Of a stretch of DNA of 64,000 bases, positions 38,941-47,673 are shown one piece after another. Within the stretch, counting starts at the first letter, position 1. Every line of letters starts with the position of its first letter. A program made the translations under genes and the position numbers. The DNA is from Clostridium sp. AF27-2AA. GTDB taxonomy: Bacteria; Bacillota; Clostridia; Lachnospirales; Lachnospiraceae. The stretch covers positions 214,407-278,406 of the forward strand of contig NZ_QUFI01000001.1 in NCBI RefSeq assembly GCF_003478505.1, given 5' to 3'. The notes under the pieces were generated by a model, which saw only the letters and a program-made list of their open reading frames with translations, ran no database searches and was not told the origin of the DNA.

Positions 38941-38975
38941 ACCAACCATCAATATTTGGTGGTTGGTATTTTTTT
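38941..38975 (+). terminator. Terminator of the moron
   Basis: ACCAACCATCA pairs with TGGTGGTTGGT (11 bp, one G-U) followed by a T-run. Its 5' arm CCAACCATCAATATT is the exact reverse complement of 38434-38448. Confidence 0.85.
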
Positions 38976-38996
38976 GTCCGAAAAGAGGTGAATTTG

Positions 38997-39290
38997 ATGA
39001 TCGTTACGAAGCATGCGAAGCAGAGAATGAAGCAGCGCTGCGGCTTGAAAGAGAAATCTTCTGACCGGATTGCAAAGATTGCCTATGAGAAGGGGCTTCG
39101 GCATAGTGATTTGACCGGAAATCTGAAAAAGTGGGTGGATGGCCTGTATTTTCGGAATCATGCTGCTAATCAAATTCGACTCTATTCGGATAAGGCATAC
39201 ATATTTTCAGGTGAGAAGCTGATAACTGTCCTTCAGATACCGCATAACCTGGTGAAAGAGGTGGACAAGCTGAGGCGGAATAAGGAGTGA
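38997..39290 (+). CDS. Conserved phage hypothetical
   Basis: 97 residues beginning MIVTKHAKQRMKQRCGL, followed by LYFRNHAANQIRLYSDKAYI. The start resembles small toxin-like or nuclease-like proteins seen in Firmicutes phages (basic KHAxxRMxxR), but no function is known. AAGAGGTG upstream. Confidence 0.65.
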   Translation: MIVTKHAKQRMKQRCGLKEKSSDRIAKIAYEKGLRHSDLTGNLKKWVDGLYFRNHAANQIRLYSDKAYIFSGEKLITVLQIPHNLVKEVDKLRRNKE

Positions 39291-39296
39291 TGGGGA

Positions 39297-39548
39297 ATGA
39301 ACATGGCTGATGTTATAAACAGCATAGAACAAGATGCGTTCCGGCGGTGCGTGAACCAGCCGGAAGATGGTTTCGACGGAATTGCAACTGTCAAAACCTT
39401 TCCAGATGGCAGCAGATGGGCGGTCTGTCCGTGGTGCGGAAAAAAGGCCGTGAAGATTTTGCCGGAGACGCGGATTTTCAAGATGCCGTATAAATGCAAG
39501 AACAGCAAGTGTCGGAGAGATTTTACAGTGCATGTGTGGGAGGTGTGA
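39297..39548 (+). CDS. Zinc-ribbon protein
   Basis: 83 residues with CPWCGKKAVKIL and CKNSKCRRDFTVHVW, a Cys4 zinc ribbon of the kind found in transposase and phage DNA-binding proteins. Probably binds nucleic acid. Confidence 0.65.
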   Translation: MNMADVINSIEQDAFRRCVNQPEDGFDGIATVKTFPDGSRWAVCPWCGKKAVKILPETRIFKMPYKCKNSKCRRDFTVHVWEV

Positions 39549-39549
39549 G

Positions 39550-39702
39550 ATGAATATAGTATTTTGGGTGTTGGTGCTGCTTGTTGGAGTGGTAGCATGG
39601 TTCCTTTTGGCATTTGTATTTGTACCATTAGGGCGGATGGTTGCTTGTATTTGGTGTAATGCTATGAATCATATAAAAGAGGAGGAAAAGAAAGATGAGT
39701 AA
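39550..39702 (+). CDS. Small single-pass membrane protein
   Basis: 50 residues: NIVFWVLVLLVGVVAWFLLA and AFVFVPLG hydrophobic, then a charged tail. Overlaps the SPFH gene by 8 bp, so likely coupled to it. Confidence 0.55.
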   Translation: MNIVFWVLVLLVGVVAWFLLAFVFVPLGRMVACIWCNAMNHIKEEEKKDE

Positions 39703-40466
39703 GGGATTAGTAGGCGGCATTGCTGCAGGTGTAATCATTATTGCGGTGATTGCAGGCGGTGTTATTTGTACAAAGAAAGTTCCGGCTGGTTATGTTGGCA
39801 TCGTTTACAACATGAATGGCGGAATTGATGGTGAAGTTCTTACGCAAGGCTGGCACTTGGTGGCACCGACAAAGAAAATCACTACATATTCTATCGGAAT
39901 CGAACAGTCATATCTTACATCTGAGGACAAGGGGGATTCTCCAGAGGATGAGAGCCTGGACGCAGGAGGTTACCGCAAAGTATCCGGTGACGGATGTATT
40001 TGGTGATAAGCGGCAGGAACTTAACGAAGCACTGGATGTCTATTTGAAGCAGAAGTTTGAACCATATGGTATTGTGATCGACACAGTGAACTTTACTAAT
40101 ATCTCTACAGATAATGAGACTTCCGCAGCGATTCAAAAGAAGGTAACAGCTCAGCAGGAACTGGAACTTGCTAATATTGAAGCTAAGACCGCAAAGGTTC
40201 AGGCTGACAAGGATAAGCAGGTAGCGTTAATCGCCGCCGAACAGGAAAAGGAGAAAGCGGCTATTGTTGCGGAGCAGAAAAAAATCCAAGCAGAGGGCGA
40301 AGCAGAAGCGACAAGAATTAAGGCTGAAGCTGATGCCGAAGCGAATGCTAAGATCGCAGCGTCTCTCACTCCAGAACTGATTGAGAAACAGAAAATTGAA
40401 AAATGGAATGGTTCTGTTCCGCAGGTGCAGGGAGATACAACGCCAATAATTAAAATTGCAGAATAA
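39695..40466 (+). pseudogene. SPFH/prohibitin-like gene broken by deletion
   Basis: The first frame (39695-40006) gives an N-terminal TM and the start of an SPFH domain (VPAGYVGIVYNMNGGIDGEV, GWHLVAPTKKITTYSIGIEQ). After about residue 87 the match jumps to another frame that continues WTQEVTAKYPVTDVFGDKRQ and the coiled-coil tail (EQEKEKAAIVAEQKKIQAEG). About 60-70 residues of the SPFH core are missing at the junction near 39950-39960, with a frame change. Intact homologues scaffold membrane microdomains. Confidence 0.7.
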
Positions 40467-40490
40467 TTTTTGTTGATGTCGATTTAAACC

Positions 40491-40545
40491 AGAGCCTTTA
40501 TGAGCCTTCGACCTTTGAATATCAGAGGAAGGAGGCTCTATTTTT
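40491..40545 (+). promoter_or_regulatory. Hairpin that sequesters the terL ribosome site
   Basis: AGAGCCT (40491-40497) pairs with AGGCTCT (40533-40539) and CCTTC (40505-40509) with GAAGG (40528-40532). The 3' strand contains the SD of terL (GGAAGGAGG), and ATTTTT follows, so the structure can act as terminator and as translational block. Confidence 0.6.
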
Positions 40546-42261
40546 ATGGATTTTCAAGGCCATAGGGCAATCATAAATGGTCTGAAACGGCAACTGGAAT
40601 CACCGCCATCGTATGAATCGCTGAGCTATTTACTGGCTGAATTGCGGTACACGATGGAAGATAACACAGATATCACGCTGGATGGTCGGGATTTTGTCAT
40701 GGCCTATTCCGGATATATCAAAAAATGGGCAGTCAACAAATATTCCAGTACAAGAGATCGCCAGTGGGACAAGTTATATTGGGATACGATAAGGTTTGAA
40801 GCGCCATATATCTTCGATTCTTTCCTGATCTACATGGAGAGGAAACGGCGGGAAAAGAAAAAATTCTATATTCCGCGAAGGAAAACCTTGAAAATTGTCG
40901 TGGATGATCTGCAGGATCTGGAAGACCGGAAGATAGACTTCCTTGGCATTTCGCTGCCGCCACGAGTTGGAAAGTCTACCCTATGTATTTTCTTCATGGC
41001 ATGGGTTATGGGTAAAAGGCCGGCTGGCCATAACGCTATGAGTGGACACAGCGGTATTTTGGCAGACCGTTTTTACCGCGATGCGTCAAAGCTGATAGAG
41101 AGTGAAGAGTACACATTCCGGGAAATATTCTCACAGGTCAGAATCGCGAACAGATCCGCAGAAAAGAATGAAATGTACCTTGATGCCGTTGAGAGTTTTG
41201 CTACACTAACTTGCCGCGGTATTGATGGTACATGGACCGGTGCGGTTGACATTTCGGATGATGGCTATTTATATGTTGATGACCTGATTCGTGACCGCCA
41301 AGAGAGCTTGAGCCCTACCAGACTGGAAAACAGATACCAGGATTATTTGAATATCTTAGTTGACCGTAAAAACGATGGATCTCGTGAATTGATGGTAGGA
41401 ACCCGTTGGAATGTTATGGATCCATTGGGCCGTCTGGAAAAAGAACACAAGCATGATCCACGGTACAGATTCAGAAAGATACCGGCACTAGATGAAAATG
41501 ATGAGTCTAATTTCCAGTATGAATATGGCGGTTTCTCTACGAAATATTACAGAGACATGCGTGAAAAGCTGGATCCTAATGAATGGTGGGCGAAGTTCAT
41601 GCAAAAACCGTTTGTTCGTGAAGGGCTGCTTTTCCCTGAAAATGACTTGAGGTATTTTTACGGATTATTGCCGGAGGGCGGATTTGTTAGAACTGTTACG
41701 GCTTGTGATGTTGCTTGGGGTGGTGGAGATAGCCTTTCAATGCCGATAGGAGCTGAATATGAGAACGGAGACGTTTACGTGTTTGATTGGGTATTTAACA
41801 AGGGAGCGAAAGAGGTAACACTTCCAATTGTTCAGGGGAAAATTGTTGGAAACAAGATTCAACAAATAAATTTCGAGGCAAACAACGGCGGCGAAATGTA
41901 TGCGAAATACATCAGCGATGATTTGGCTAGGCAGGGTTATCGCTGCTCAATAACTTCAACAAAAGCTCCAAACAAGATGGCTAAGATGACAAAAATCATT
42001 CAATACTCCGGTGATATTAAACGTCGGTTTGTTTTTCTCGCACCTAACAGCCTGATAGATGAAGCAGCAAAACATGATCCACCTGGAGTTCATCGTTACA
42101 GGCGAAGTCAAGAGTATGATGCTGCTATGGATGAAACGACAACATTCGTTCAACTTGGCCATAATGATCACGATGATGGGGCAGATTCACTGAGCCAGCT
42201 TGAACGTGCAATAGAGGGCGGTTTTAAGGCAGAAGTCAAAGTAATGCCGAGACTGTTTTAG
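40546..42261 (+). CDS. terL: Terminase large subunit
   Basis: 571 residues. ATPase: Walker A PPRVGKST (about 138-145), Walker B YLYVDDLI (about 243-250) and VGTRWNVMDPLG as the coupling region. Nuclease: TACDVAWGGGDS (about 385-396), NFEANNGGEMYA and the final HDDGADSL with the metal-binding Asp. Packages DNA into the procapsid through the portal (52236), which here lies almost 10 kb downstream instead of next to it. Confidence 0.94.
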   Translation: MDFQGHRAIINGLKRQLESPPSYESLSYLLAELRYTMEDNTDITLDGRDFVMAYSGYIKKWAVNKYSSTRDRQWDKLYWDTIRFEAPYIFDSFLIYMERKRREKKKFYIPRRKTLKIVVDDLQDLEDRKIDFLGISLPPRVGKSTLCIFFMAWVMGKRPAGHNAMSGHSGILADRFYRDASKLIESEEYTFREIFSQVRIANRSAEKNEMYLDAVESFATLTCRGIDGTWTGAVDISDDGYLYVDDLIRDRQESLSPTRLENRYQDYLNILVDRKNDGSRELMVGTRWNVMDPLGRLEKEHKHDPRYRFRKIPALDENDESNFQYEYGGFSTKYYRDMREKLDPNEWWAKFMQKPFVREGLLFPENDLRYFYGLLPEGGFVRTVTACDVAWGGGDSLSMPIGAEYENGDVYVFDWVFNKGAKEVTLPIVQGKIVGNKIQQINFEANNGGEMYAKYISDDLARQGYRCSITSTKAPNKMAKMTKIIQYSGDIKRRFVFLAPNSLIDEAAKHDPPGVHRYRRSQEYDAAMDETTTFVQLGHNDHDDGADSLSQLERAIEGGFKAEVKVMPRLF

Positions 42262-42279
42262 AGAGGGGAGAATGCAATT

Positions 42280-42744
42280 ATGATTAAAATTCTGACAAGA
42301 GAATACCTTGAAACCTATGCATATCTGGAATCAGAGATTAAACGGATCCAGCGCCGCCTTAAATATTACGAAGCGCACCCGGCTCAGGCTGCCTATGGCG
42401 TGGTAAAAGGATCTATGCAGCAGTTTCCGTTTGCAGAATGCCATTTTGTTGTTTCTGGCCCTACTATCAAAAGTACAGAGCAGCGGAGTAAGGCTGTCCG
42501 TCAGCTTGCAATTGATCTGAAAGGGAATCAGCAGCTTTTTGAGGATATGAAACTGGACATTGAAGCATTTCTGGAGTCCATACCGCCGGATGATGTAGAA
42601 ATGAAGCATATTCTGGCTTTGAAGTATGTTGAGCGGAAAACGGATGAGGAAATTGGCAATGAGCTTGGATTTTCCCGCCGAGCCATCGGTGATAAGATCG
42701 ACAGATTTTTGAAGAAACAGGTGGAGAAAGTAGAAGCGGTATAG
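42280..42744 (+). CDS. ArpU/RinA-like late transcription regulator (sigma-like HTH)
   Basis: 154 residues. N-terminal helices (YLESEIKRIQRRLKYYEAHP) and a C-terminal sigma-70 region-4-like HTH (LKYVERKTDEEIGNELGFSR, RAIGDKIDRFLKK). Family members (ArpU, RinA, DUF1492) activate late genes. It lies just upstream of the late block whose two leaders share a TGCCACAAATGCC box, a possible target. Confidence 0.75.
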   Translation: MIKILTREYLETYAYLESEIKRIQRRLKYYEAHPAQAAYGVVKGSMQQFPFAECHFVVSGPTIKSTEQRSKAVRQLAIDLKGNQQLFEDMKLDIEAFLESIPPDDVEMKHILALKYVERKTDEEIGNELGFSRRAIGDKIDRFLKKQVEKVEAV

Positions 42745-42749
42745 GAAAG

Positions 42750-42777
42750 GAGTCGGCATTTTCCGGCTCTTTCTTTT
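42750..42777 (+). terminator. Terminator after the late regulator
   Basis: GAGTCGG pairs with CCGGCTC (one G-U) followed by TTTCTTTT. It ends four bases before the first cassette site, so cassette 1 is insulated from upstream transcription. Confidence 0.75.
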
Positions 42778-42780
42778 GGA

Positions 42781-42794
42781 TATAGTAATTTAAC
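42781..42794 (+). repeat. Recombination site S1
   Basis: TATAGTAATTTAAC, identical to S3 in the fibre gene and to the reverse complement at S2. Left flank unlike the other sites. Confidence 0.75.
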
Positions 42795-43332
42795 GAGCCA
42801 TATATTCTATTACCCAGATGACACAGTTTCGTTACAATCTCGCAGCGGTAACATTGTTAGACGCTTACAGTTACAAGCCAATGAAGATACCGTAAGATAT
42901 TTCAAAAGCACCGATGGCGGTGCTACATGGCCGCTGTGTGAACAACTTGTAAAAATTGCATCACCATACTATAGCGGTATTATTACGTTTACACCATCAA
43001 CAGTAGGGGCTTGGTGTGCTGATACTGCTCATCCGCTTGTTTTTGCGGCAGGCGGGATTTATATTGGAGTGTTCAAAGTCGCAACAGTAAACAGAAATAC
43101 CTCGCATTATATGGATGCCCATCTGCAAGATTTGGCAGGAAATATACCACTGTGGGAAAGCGAGGGTGTTTTACCGTTGCCACTTCCAGCCGGAGTTGTT
43201 TCATACAGAACCCTTAGTTTGCCGTTTATTTATGTAGCTCCCGCTTCTGGAATAACTCTCTATGCAGGATTCTTCCAGAGCGATAGTATCAGTGAAGTAA
43301 CTTACGAAGTATCATGGATTCGCATGATTTAG
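42781..43332 (+). other. Silent fibre C-terminal cassette 1
   Basis: Open in frame from the site TATAGTAATTTAAC to TAG 43332, about 183 codons (YSNLTSHIFYYPDDTVSLQS at the start, VTYEVSWIRMI at the end) with no start codon or ribosome site at its beginning. It begins with the same YSNLT peptide, in the same phase, as the fibre gene at 48291. Convergent with cassette 2; the two stop codons abut. Confidence 0.82.
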
Positions 43333-43683
43333 TTATTGCAGCTCAATGTTGGCAATGATGAAAATTTCTGTATTTGCTGTGACGGCCGGATTTCCCAATG
43401 CTGTACGTATGAAAAAGTCTGTATAGCCATTTCGATAACTTCCGGCGTAGACATAACCAACCGTTTGAGTTCCTAAGAGCACAAATCCGATTGTATTTAC
43501 AACATTGCCCTGAATTCGAAATAAAGCTGTATCAACGGCAATTGTAGAATTTATCGGAGAAAGTATCGTAATCGCAAGCGAAATCATTTTTCCTGATATC
43601 ACCGATGAATTACGAGTCAATGTACCAACCAGTGCCGATATGCCAGAATAATGGGCTGGTTTCATATCGGTTAAATTACTATA
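43333..43683 (-). other. Silent fibre C-terminal cassette 2
   Basis: Minus-strand frame from site S2 (TATAGTAATTTAAC at 43683-43670) to TAA at 43333, about 116 codons (YSNLTDMKPAHYSGISALVG to NTEIFIIANIELQ). The frame extends six codons beyond the site to an ATG but without a ribosome site. Repeats YSNLT in the same phase. Stop abuts the stop of cassette 1. Confidence 0.82.
43670..43683 (-). repeat. Recombination site S2
   Basis: Exact reverse complement of S1/S3, so S1 and S2 are inverted repeats around a 903-bp segment. Confidence 0.75.
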
Positions 43684-43694
43684 TGCTGTTAAGA

Positions 43695-43783
43695 TTGCCA
43701 CAAATGCCGTTTTTGATATGATAGAATGGTAGCATGAAATAGAATGGTTATCGGGACGACCCAGAATGGGCGTCTCTTTTTTT
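43695..43783 (+). promoter_or_regulatory. Late leader 1: promoter and attenuator before tail genes
   Basis: TTGCCA (43695-43700), 16 nt, TATGAT (43717-43722). GACG-A-CCCA-gaa-TGGG-CGTC with TCTTTTTTT (43755-43783) follows, a terminator only 18 bp before the GTG at 43801. The box GCCACAAATGCC (43697-43708) is shared with late leader 2. Confidence 0.65.
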
Positions 43784-43800
43784 ATGCGAGGTGGTGAGTT

Positions 43801-44202
43801 GTGGCAGCGTTTGAGGGTTGGCTTTTAAAAATCAATGGACAGGTATTTCCTAATGACCTGATAGCATTTGAATCCTATAAGTGCACTCCTGATCAGATTA
43901 TGGACCTCGACCCATATCGAGATGGGAACGGTGAATTGCACAGAAATGCGCTTCCTCATACAGCCACTTCGGTTGAGTTTTCCACGCACAATATGTATCT
44001 CGCAGATGTGGAGCGTCTTAATCAATTTATTCAGCATGGAGCGCGGGTGCAGTGCGATGTTGAATACTGGAATCCGAATACATCCTCATATGTGTCCGGT
44101 AGGTTTTATATTGCGGATGTGCCATACGAGATCATAAACGTAGATGAGAAGCGGAAAACTATTCTGTACAAGCCAATAATCATAACAATCACAGAGTATT
44201 AA
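43801..44202 (+). CDS. DUF6711 tail protein
   Basis: 133 residues from a GTG after GAGGTGGTGAG. WLLKINGQVFPNDLIAFESY, QIMDLDPYRDGNGELHRNAL and PHTATSVEFSTHNMYL match the DUF6711 family, usually placed between the tape measure and the tail-associated lysin/fibre genes. A distal-tail role is likely. Confidence 0.8.
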   Translation: MAAFEGWLLKINGQVFPNDLIAFESYKCTPDQIMDLDPYRDGNGELHRNALPHTATSVEFSTHNMYLADVERLNQFIQHGARVQCDVEYWNPNTSSYVSGRFYIADVPYEIINVDEKRKTILYKPIIITITEY

Positions 44203-44217
44203 GAGGTGGTGAGATAG

Positions 44218-46386
44218 ATGCTGGCGGTGCCAGAAGAGATAAAGAAAATATTTTGGCAGGACAATATCGGTGAAGAGACGCGGCGGAAATGGAAGCTGCG
44301 TTTTTTTGATTCCGCTATCCAGATGATCTATCCGGAAGAAGCCTTGTTTCCGTCCGAAGAACTGTTCCCGGCAGAACAGGAGCCGTCTTACATTATCGAG
44401 AACAGTCAGATGCAGACAGAATCAATAAAAATCACTGAGGGATTGTGCGAATCTGATGATTTGAAATTTGGTGAATGCAATGCGGCCCAGTTTGAGGTTA
44501 CGGTTGCTGATGTGCAACAGGATCTGACCGGACTGGAATTCATGGTTACGCTAGAGGTTGATGGGTATGAGATGGCTATGGGAATTTACACCGTAGACAG
44601 CTTTGTTCGTCAGGCAGACCGTCGACTGAAAAAGATTACTGCCTATGACCGTATGCGAAAATTCAGCACCGATGTATCTGCGTGGTACCAGGTGTTGACG
44701 TTTCCGCTTACGCTGAAAGAGTTTCGAGATGGTTTATGTGAGTATATTGGCGTGAAGCAGATTGACACAGATCTTCCGCTAGATGATATGCCGGTAAGCA
44801 AAACTATTGATCCTGAGCAGCTGAGTGGCCTTGATGTATTGCAGGCCATCTGCGAGATTAATGGATGCTTTGGTCATATTGATAAGACTGGACGCTTGCG
44901 TTATCAGTTTTTAGGATGCGCAGGTCTTTACCCGTCAGAGACTCTTTTCCCGGATGATGATTTATTTCCGGGTGATTTGCTAGACGATGAAAATACGGAA
45001 CAAATTCTGTTTTACAAGCAGTCAGATACTTCGTATGAAGATTATATTGTCACACCAATTGACCGCCTGCAGATACGGCAGGAGGAAGGTGACGTTGGTG
45101 TGCTTTACGGCAAAGGAAGCAATACCTACGTTATTGAGGGAAATTTTCTTGCCTATGGAAAATCCTCAGAGGAGTTGGAAGAGATAGCTGCAGCGGCTTT
45201 TGAAAATATTGCCGGCAGATCATATCGGCCATGTAAGATTGTGAGTCCTGGTTTACCGTGGATTGAGGTCGGAGATGGCCTTGTTTGTTATACATCAGAT
45301 GATGTCATCGAAACGTACTGCTTGAAACGGACCATGACAGGCATTCAGGGCATGATGGATACGTTTGAAGCATCCGGCAGCATCGAGTATGAGGAGAACT
45401 TCGGAATCCAGAGCCAGATAATTCAGCTGGAAGGAAAATCTGCGGTTATTAAAAAATCCATTGAGCAGATTTCGGTCGATATGCGGAACCTGAAAGAAAA
45501 CATGGAAACGCAGTTTAAGCAGACGGCAGAAGCTATTGCATTGGAAGCGAAGCGTGCGGGTGAAGCGGAGGCGGCACTGGGTGTCCGTGCTGATCAGATT
45601 GCGTTGTCTGTGAAAAATCTGAATGATTACACCGATGCGCAGATTAAATTGCTGTCAGATTCCATCACGATGAAGGTCAGCAAGGGAGATGTATCTTCTC
45701 AGCTGTCCATTGAAAGTGGTGGAATCTCCATCAAGGGTAATAGATTTAGCTGGGAGGCTGAGTTCTCGTCCCTCACGCCAGAGGGAAAATTGACCGTTAT
45801 TGACGGGCTATTTAAAGGCGGCATCAACGTAGCAGACGGAATTTTTACGGTAGATGCTAAGACCGGTAAGGTGGTTGCCAAAAGCATTGAGATAGGCTCT
45901 ACATCATCAACCAATACAGGTTATTTTTCCATACTCATTGCAAGCTCGCACACATGTGATAATTTGATTGTGCAGCAAGATGCCAATATTAATTCTTTAA
46001 CTGTTGGCTATATAGATTGTAATAGCAGTATTCAGTGCAGCAGAATATACAGCTCTGTTGCCGGGGAATGGTGGAGTGATAAACGACTGAAACACGATAT
46101 CAAGAAAATTCCAACCGAAAAGGCTTTGGATATCATATCTGAGCTTCGGCCTGTATCATTTCGGATGAATGATGGAGACATACCAGGAATAGGGTTTGTT
46201 GCTCAGGAAGTGAGAAAAATTTGTAAAAGGCATGATTGCGATATGCCGCTATATGGTCGACATGATGGGTATTATACGATTCCGTACACCAACTATATTC
46301 CGATATTGGTAGCGGCGGTGCAGGGCCAACAGAGAGAAATTGATCAGCTGAAACGGCTGGTCGGAAAGGAAGTTCAAGATGTATAA
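44218..46386 (+). CDS. Tail-tip/tail-spike protein with S74 chaperone domain
   Basis: 722 residues. The N-terminal about 380 residues are of the prophage tail-endopeptidase type (LFPSEELFPAEQEPSYIIEN, KKITAYDRMRKFSTDVSAWY). A coiled coil (about 400-480) leads to a beta-structured spike, and the C-terminus is the peptidase S74 intramolecular chaperone (WWSDKRLKHDIKKI, IPGIGFVAQEVRK). Auto-cleavage after spike folding is known for this family. Confidence 0.85.
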   Translation: MLAVPEEIKKIFWQDNIGEETRRKWKLRFFDSAIQMIYPEEALFPSEELFPAEQEPSYIIENSQMQTESIKITEGLCESDDLKFGECNAAQFEVTVADVQQDLTGLEFMVTLEVDGYEMAMGIYTVDSFVRQADRRLKKITAYDRMRKFSTDVSAWYQVLTFPLTLKEFRDGLCEYIGVKQIDTDLPLDDMPVSKTIDPEQLSGLDVLQAICEINGCFGHIDKTGRLRYQFLGCAGLYPSETLFPDDDLFPGDLLDDENTEQILFYKQSDTSYEDYIVTPIDRLQIRQEEGDVGVLYGKGSNTYVIEGNFLAYGKSSEELEEIAAAAFENIAGRSYRPCKIVSPGLPWIEVGDGLVCYTSDDVIETYCLKRTMTGIQGMMDTFEASGSIEYEENFGIQSQIIQLEGKSAVIKKSIEQISVDMRNLKENMETQFKQTAEAIALEAKRAGEAEAALGVRADQIALSVKNLNDYTDAQIKLLSDSITMKVSKGDVSSQLSIESGGISIKGNRFSWEAEFSSLTPEGKLTVIDGLFKGGINVADGIFTVDAKTGKVVAKSIEIGSTSSTNTGYFSILIASSHTCDNLIVQQDANINSLTVGYIDCNSSIQCSRIYSSVAGEWWSDKRLKHDIKKIPTEKALDIISELRPVSFRMNDGDIPGIGFVAQEVRKICKRHDCDMPLYGRHDGYYTIPYTNYIPILVAAVQGQQREIDQLKRLVGKEVQDV

Positions 46387-46537
46387 GTTATCGGAAGAAC
46401 AAAGACAGCTGATTTTATTTTCTTTAGATAAAATTTCTGTGACGGGTCCTGATCAGGGAGCGTTGCTGTACAATGCAGCAAATATTATTCGCAACCTTCC
46501 GCAGGCTGACGATGAAGAGAAAGAAGGTGAAGCTTAA
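46379..46537 (+). CDS. Small tail-region protein
   Basis: 52 residues (MYKLSEEQRQLILFSLDKIS, then LYNAANIIRNLPQADD). Its ATG overlaps the previous stop and its stop overlaps the next ATG (taatg). It resembles short proteins found between spike and baseplate genes. Confidence 0.65.
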   Translation: MYKLSEEQRQLILFSLDKISVTGPDQGALLYNAANIIRNLPQADDEEKEGEA

Positions 46538-47673
46538 TGGCATACGAAGCTTTTTATATCATAACTGACTGGCAGAACCTTCCATCGCAGCGGACGGCTT
46601 TAAGCCGAAAAAACCTTTTAAACATGGAAAATGGTATCAAGGAGGCAGATACTAGAATTGTTCAGCTGGATGCTTCTAAATTATCCATGGAAATTGCAAA
46701 CACGCTCGTAAAATCCGTAAATGTAGATGCGAAGACTGGGGTTATTACCGTCACAAAACTGGGCGGCGGTATTGATACATACGATTTGGATATCGAACGA
46801 GTTGTTACCAACTTTGATGTGACGGACGAGGGCATCATCATTCTCACGCTGGCAGACGGGACTGAGAAGCAGGTCGATATTGGGAAATTCTTGAATACGT
46901 TCAAGAGTTCTGCGACGATCGCTCTTACTATGACAGATCGTGAAGTGACAGCCAGCATCATAGACGGCTCGGTCACTATGGACAAGTTGGACCCGTCCAT
47001 TCAGTCAGAATTTCGTCAGTATATGCTTGATGCGCAGAATGCCAGAGATGCGGCGTTGCAGTACCAGAAGTTTGCCAAGAGGTATACAATTGGTGATGCA
47101 GAGTTTGAGGGTAGCGAAACTGACAATGCCAAGTATTACTATGAGGGCACCAAGCAGGCGGCTGCGGAAACTGTAACCAATGCGACCGCGGCCAGCCAGG
47201 CGGCTGGGACAGCCACAGAACAGGCCGGTATTGCTACCCAAAAGGCCACAAATGCAGCTGCGAGTGCCAACAGTGCATCGGCGGACGCGCAGACGGCGGC
47301 GGAGAAAGCTAGTACTGCTACGAATAAGGCGGCAGAAGCTACACAGGCGGCAACGGACGCTGCAGAAAGCGCAAACTCTGCTAGAAAAAAAGCCGGAGAA
47401 GCATCTGGCAGCGCAGATGATGCGAAACGCTATGCTGTTGGCGGTGTTGCGCCTGAGGACGCGGAGGATAATGCGAAGTATTACTGTCAGCAGGCACAGA
47501 AGTTGAAAGATCAGATAGATGCAGCGGCAAGCCTTGTGGTGCCGCAGTTTTACATTGATTTTGCCACGGGCCAATTAATGAGTGATAAAAAGGCACAGGG
47601 CATGAGATTTTGGCTTGAAGACGGAGTTTTGTATGGAGAAGCAGGAAATACAGAAATGGAGGTATTAGCATAA
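46537..47673 (+). CDS. Baseplate/tail-fibre adaptor with Ala-rich repeats
   Basis: 378 residues. N-terminal domain of the BppU type (QNLPSQRTALSRKNLLNMEN, DVTDEGIIILTLADGTEKQV). Residues about 205-300 form an Ala/Thr/Ser-rich helical repeat (AAASANSASADAQTAAEKA), a probable trimeric rod. The C-terminal LVVPQFYIDFATGQLMSDK may join to the next fibre protein. Overlaps the fibre gene by one base. Confidence 0.78.
   Translation: MAYEAFYIITDWQNLPSQRTALSRKNLLNMENGIKEADTRIVQLDASKLSMEIANTLVKSVNVDAKTGVITVTKLGGGIDTYDLDIERVVTNFDVTDEGIIILTLADGTEKQVDIGKFLNTFKSSATIALTMTDREVTASIIDGSVTMDKLDPSIQSEFRQYMLDAQNARDAALQYQKFAKRYTIGDAEFEGSETDNAKYYYEGTKQAAAETVTNATAASQAAGTATEQAGIATQKATNAAASANSASADAQTAAEKASTATNKAAEATQAATDAAESANSARKKAGEASGSADDAKRYAVGGVAPEDAEDNAKYYCQQAQKLKDQIDAAASLVVPQFYIDFATGQLMSDKKAQGMRFWLEDGVLYGEAGNTEMEVLA

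Noticed and set aside
47005-47574. Minus-strand 189-codon Cys/Arg/Ser-rich frame
   Set aside because: Antisense of the Ala-rich fibre adaptor rod.
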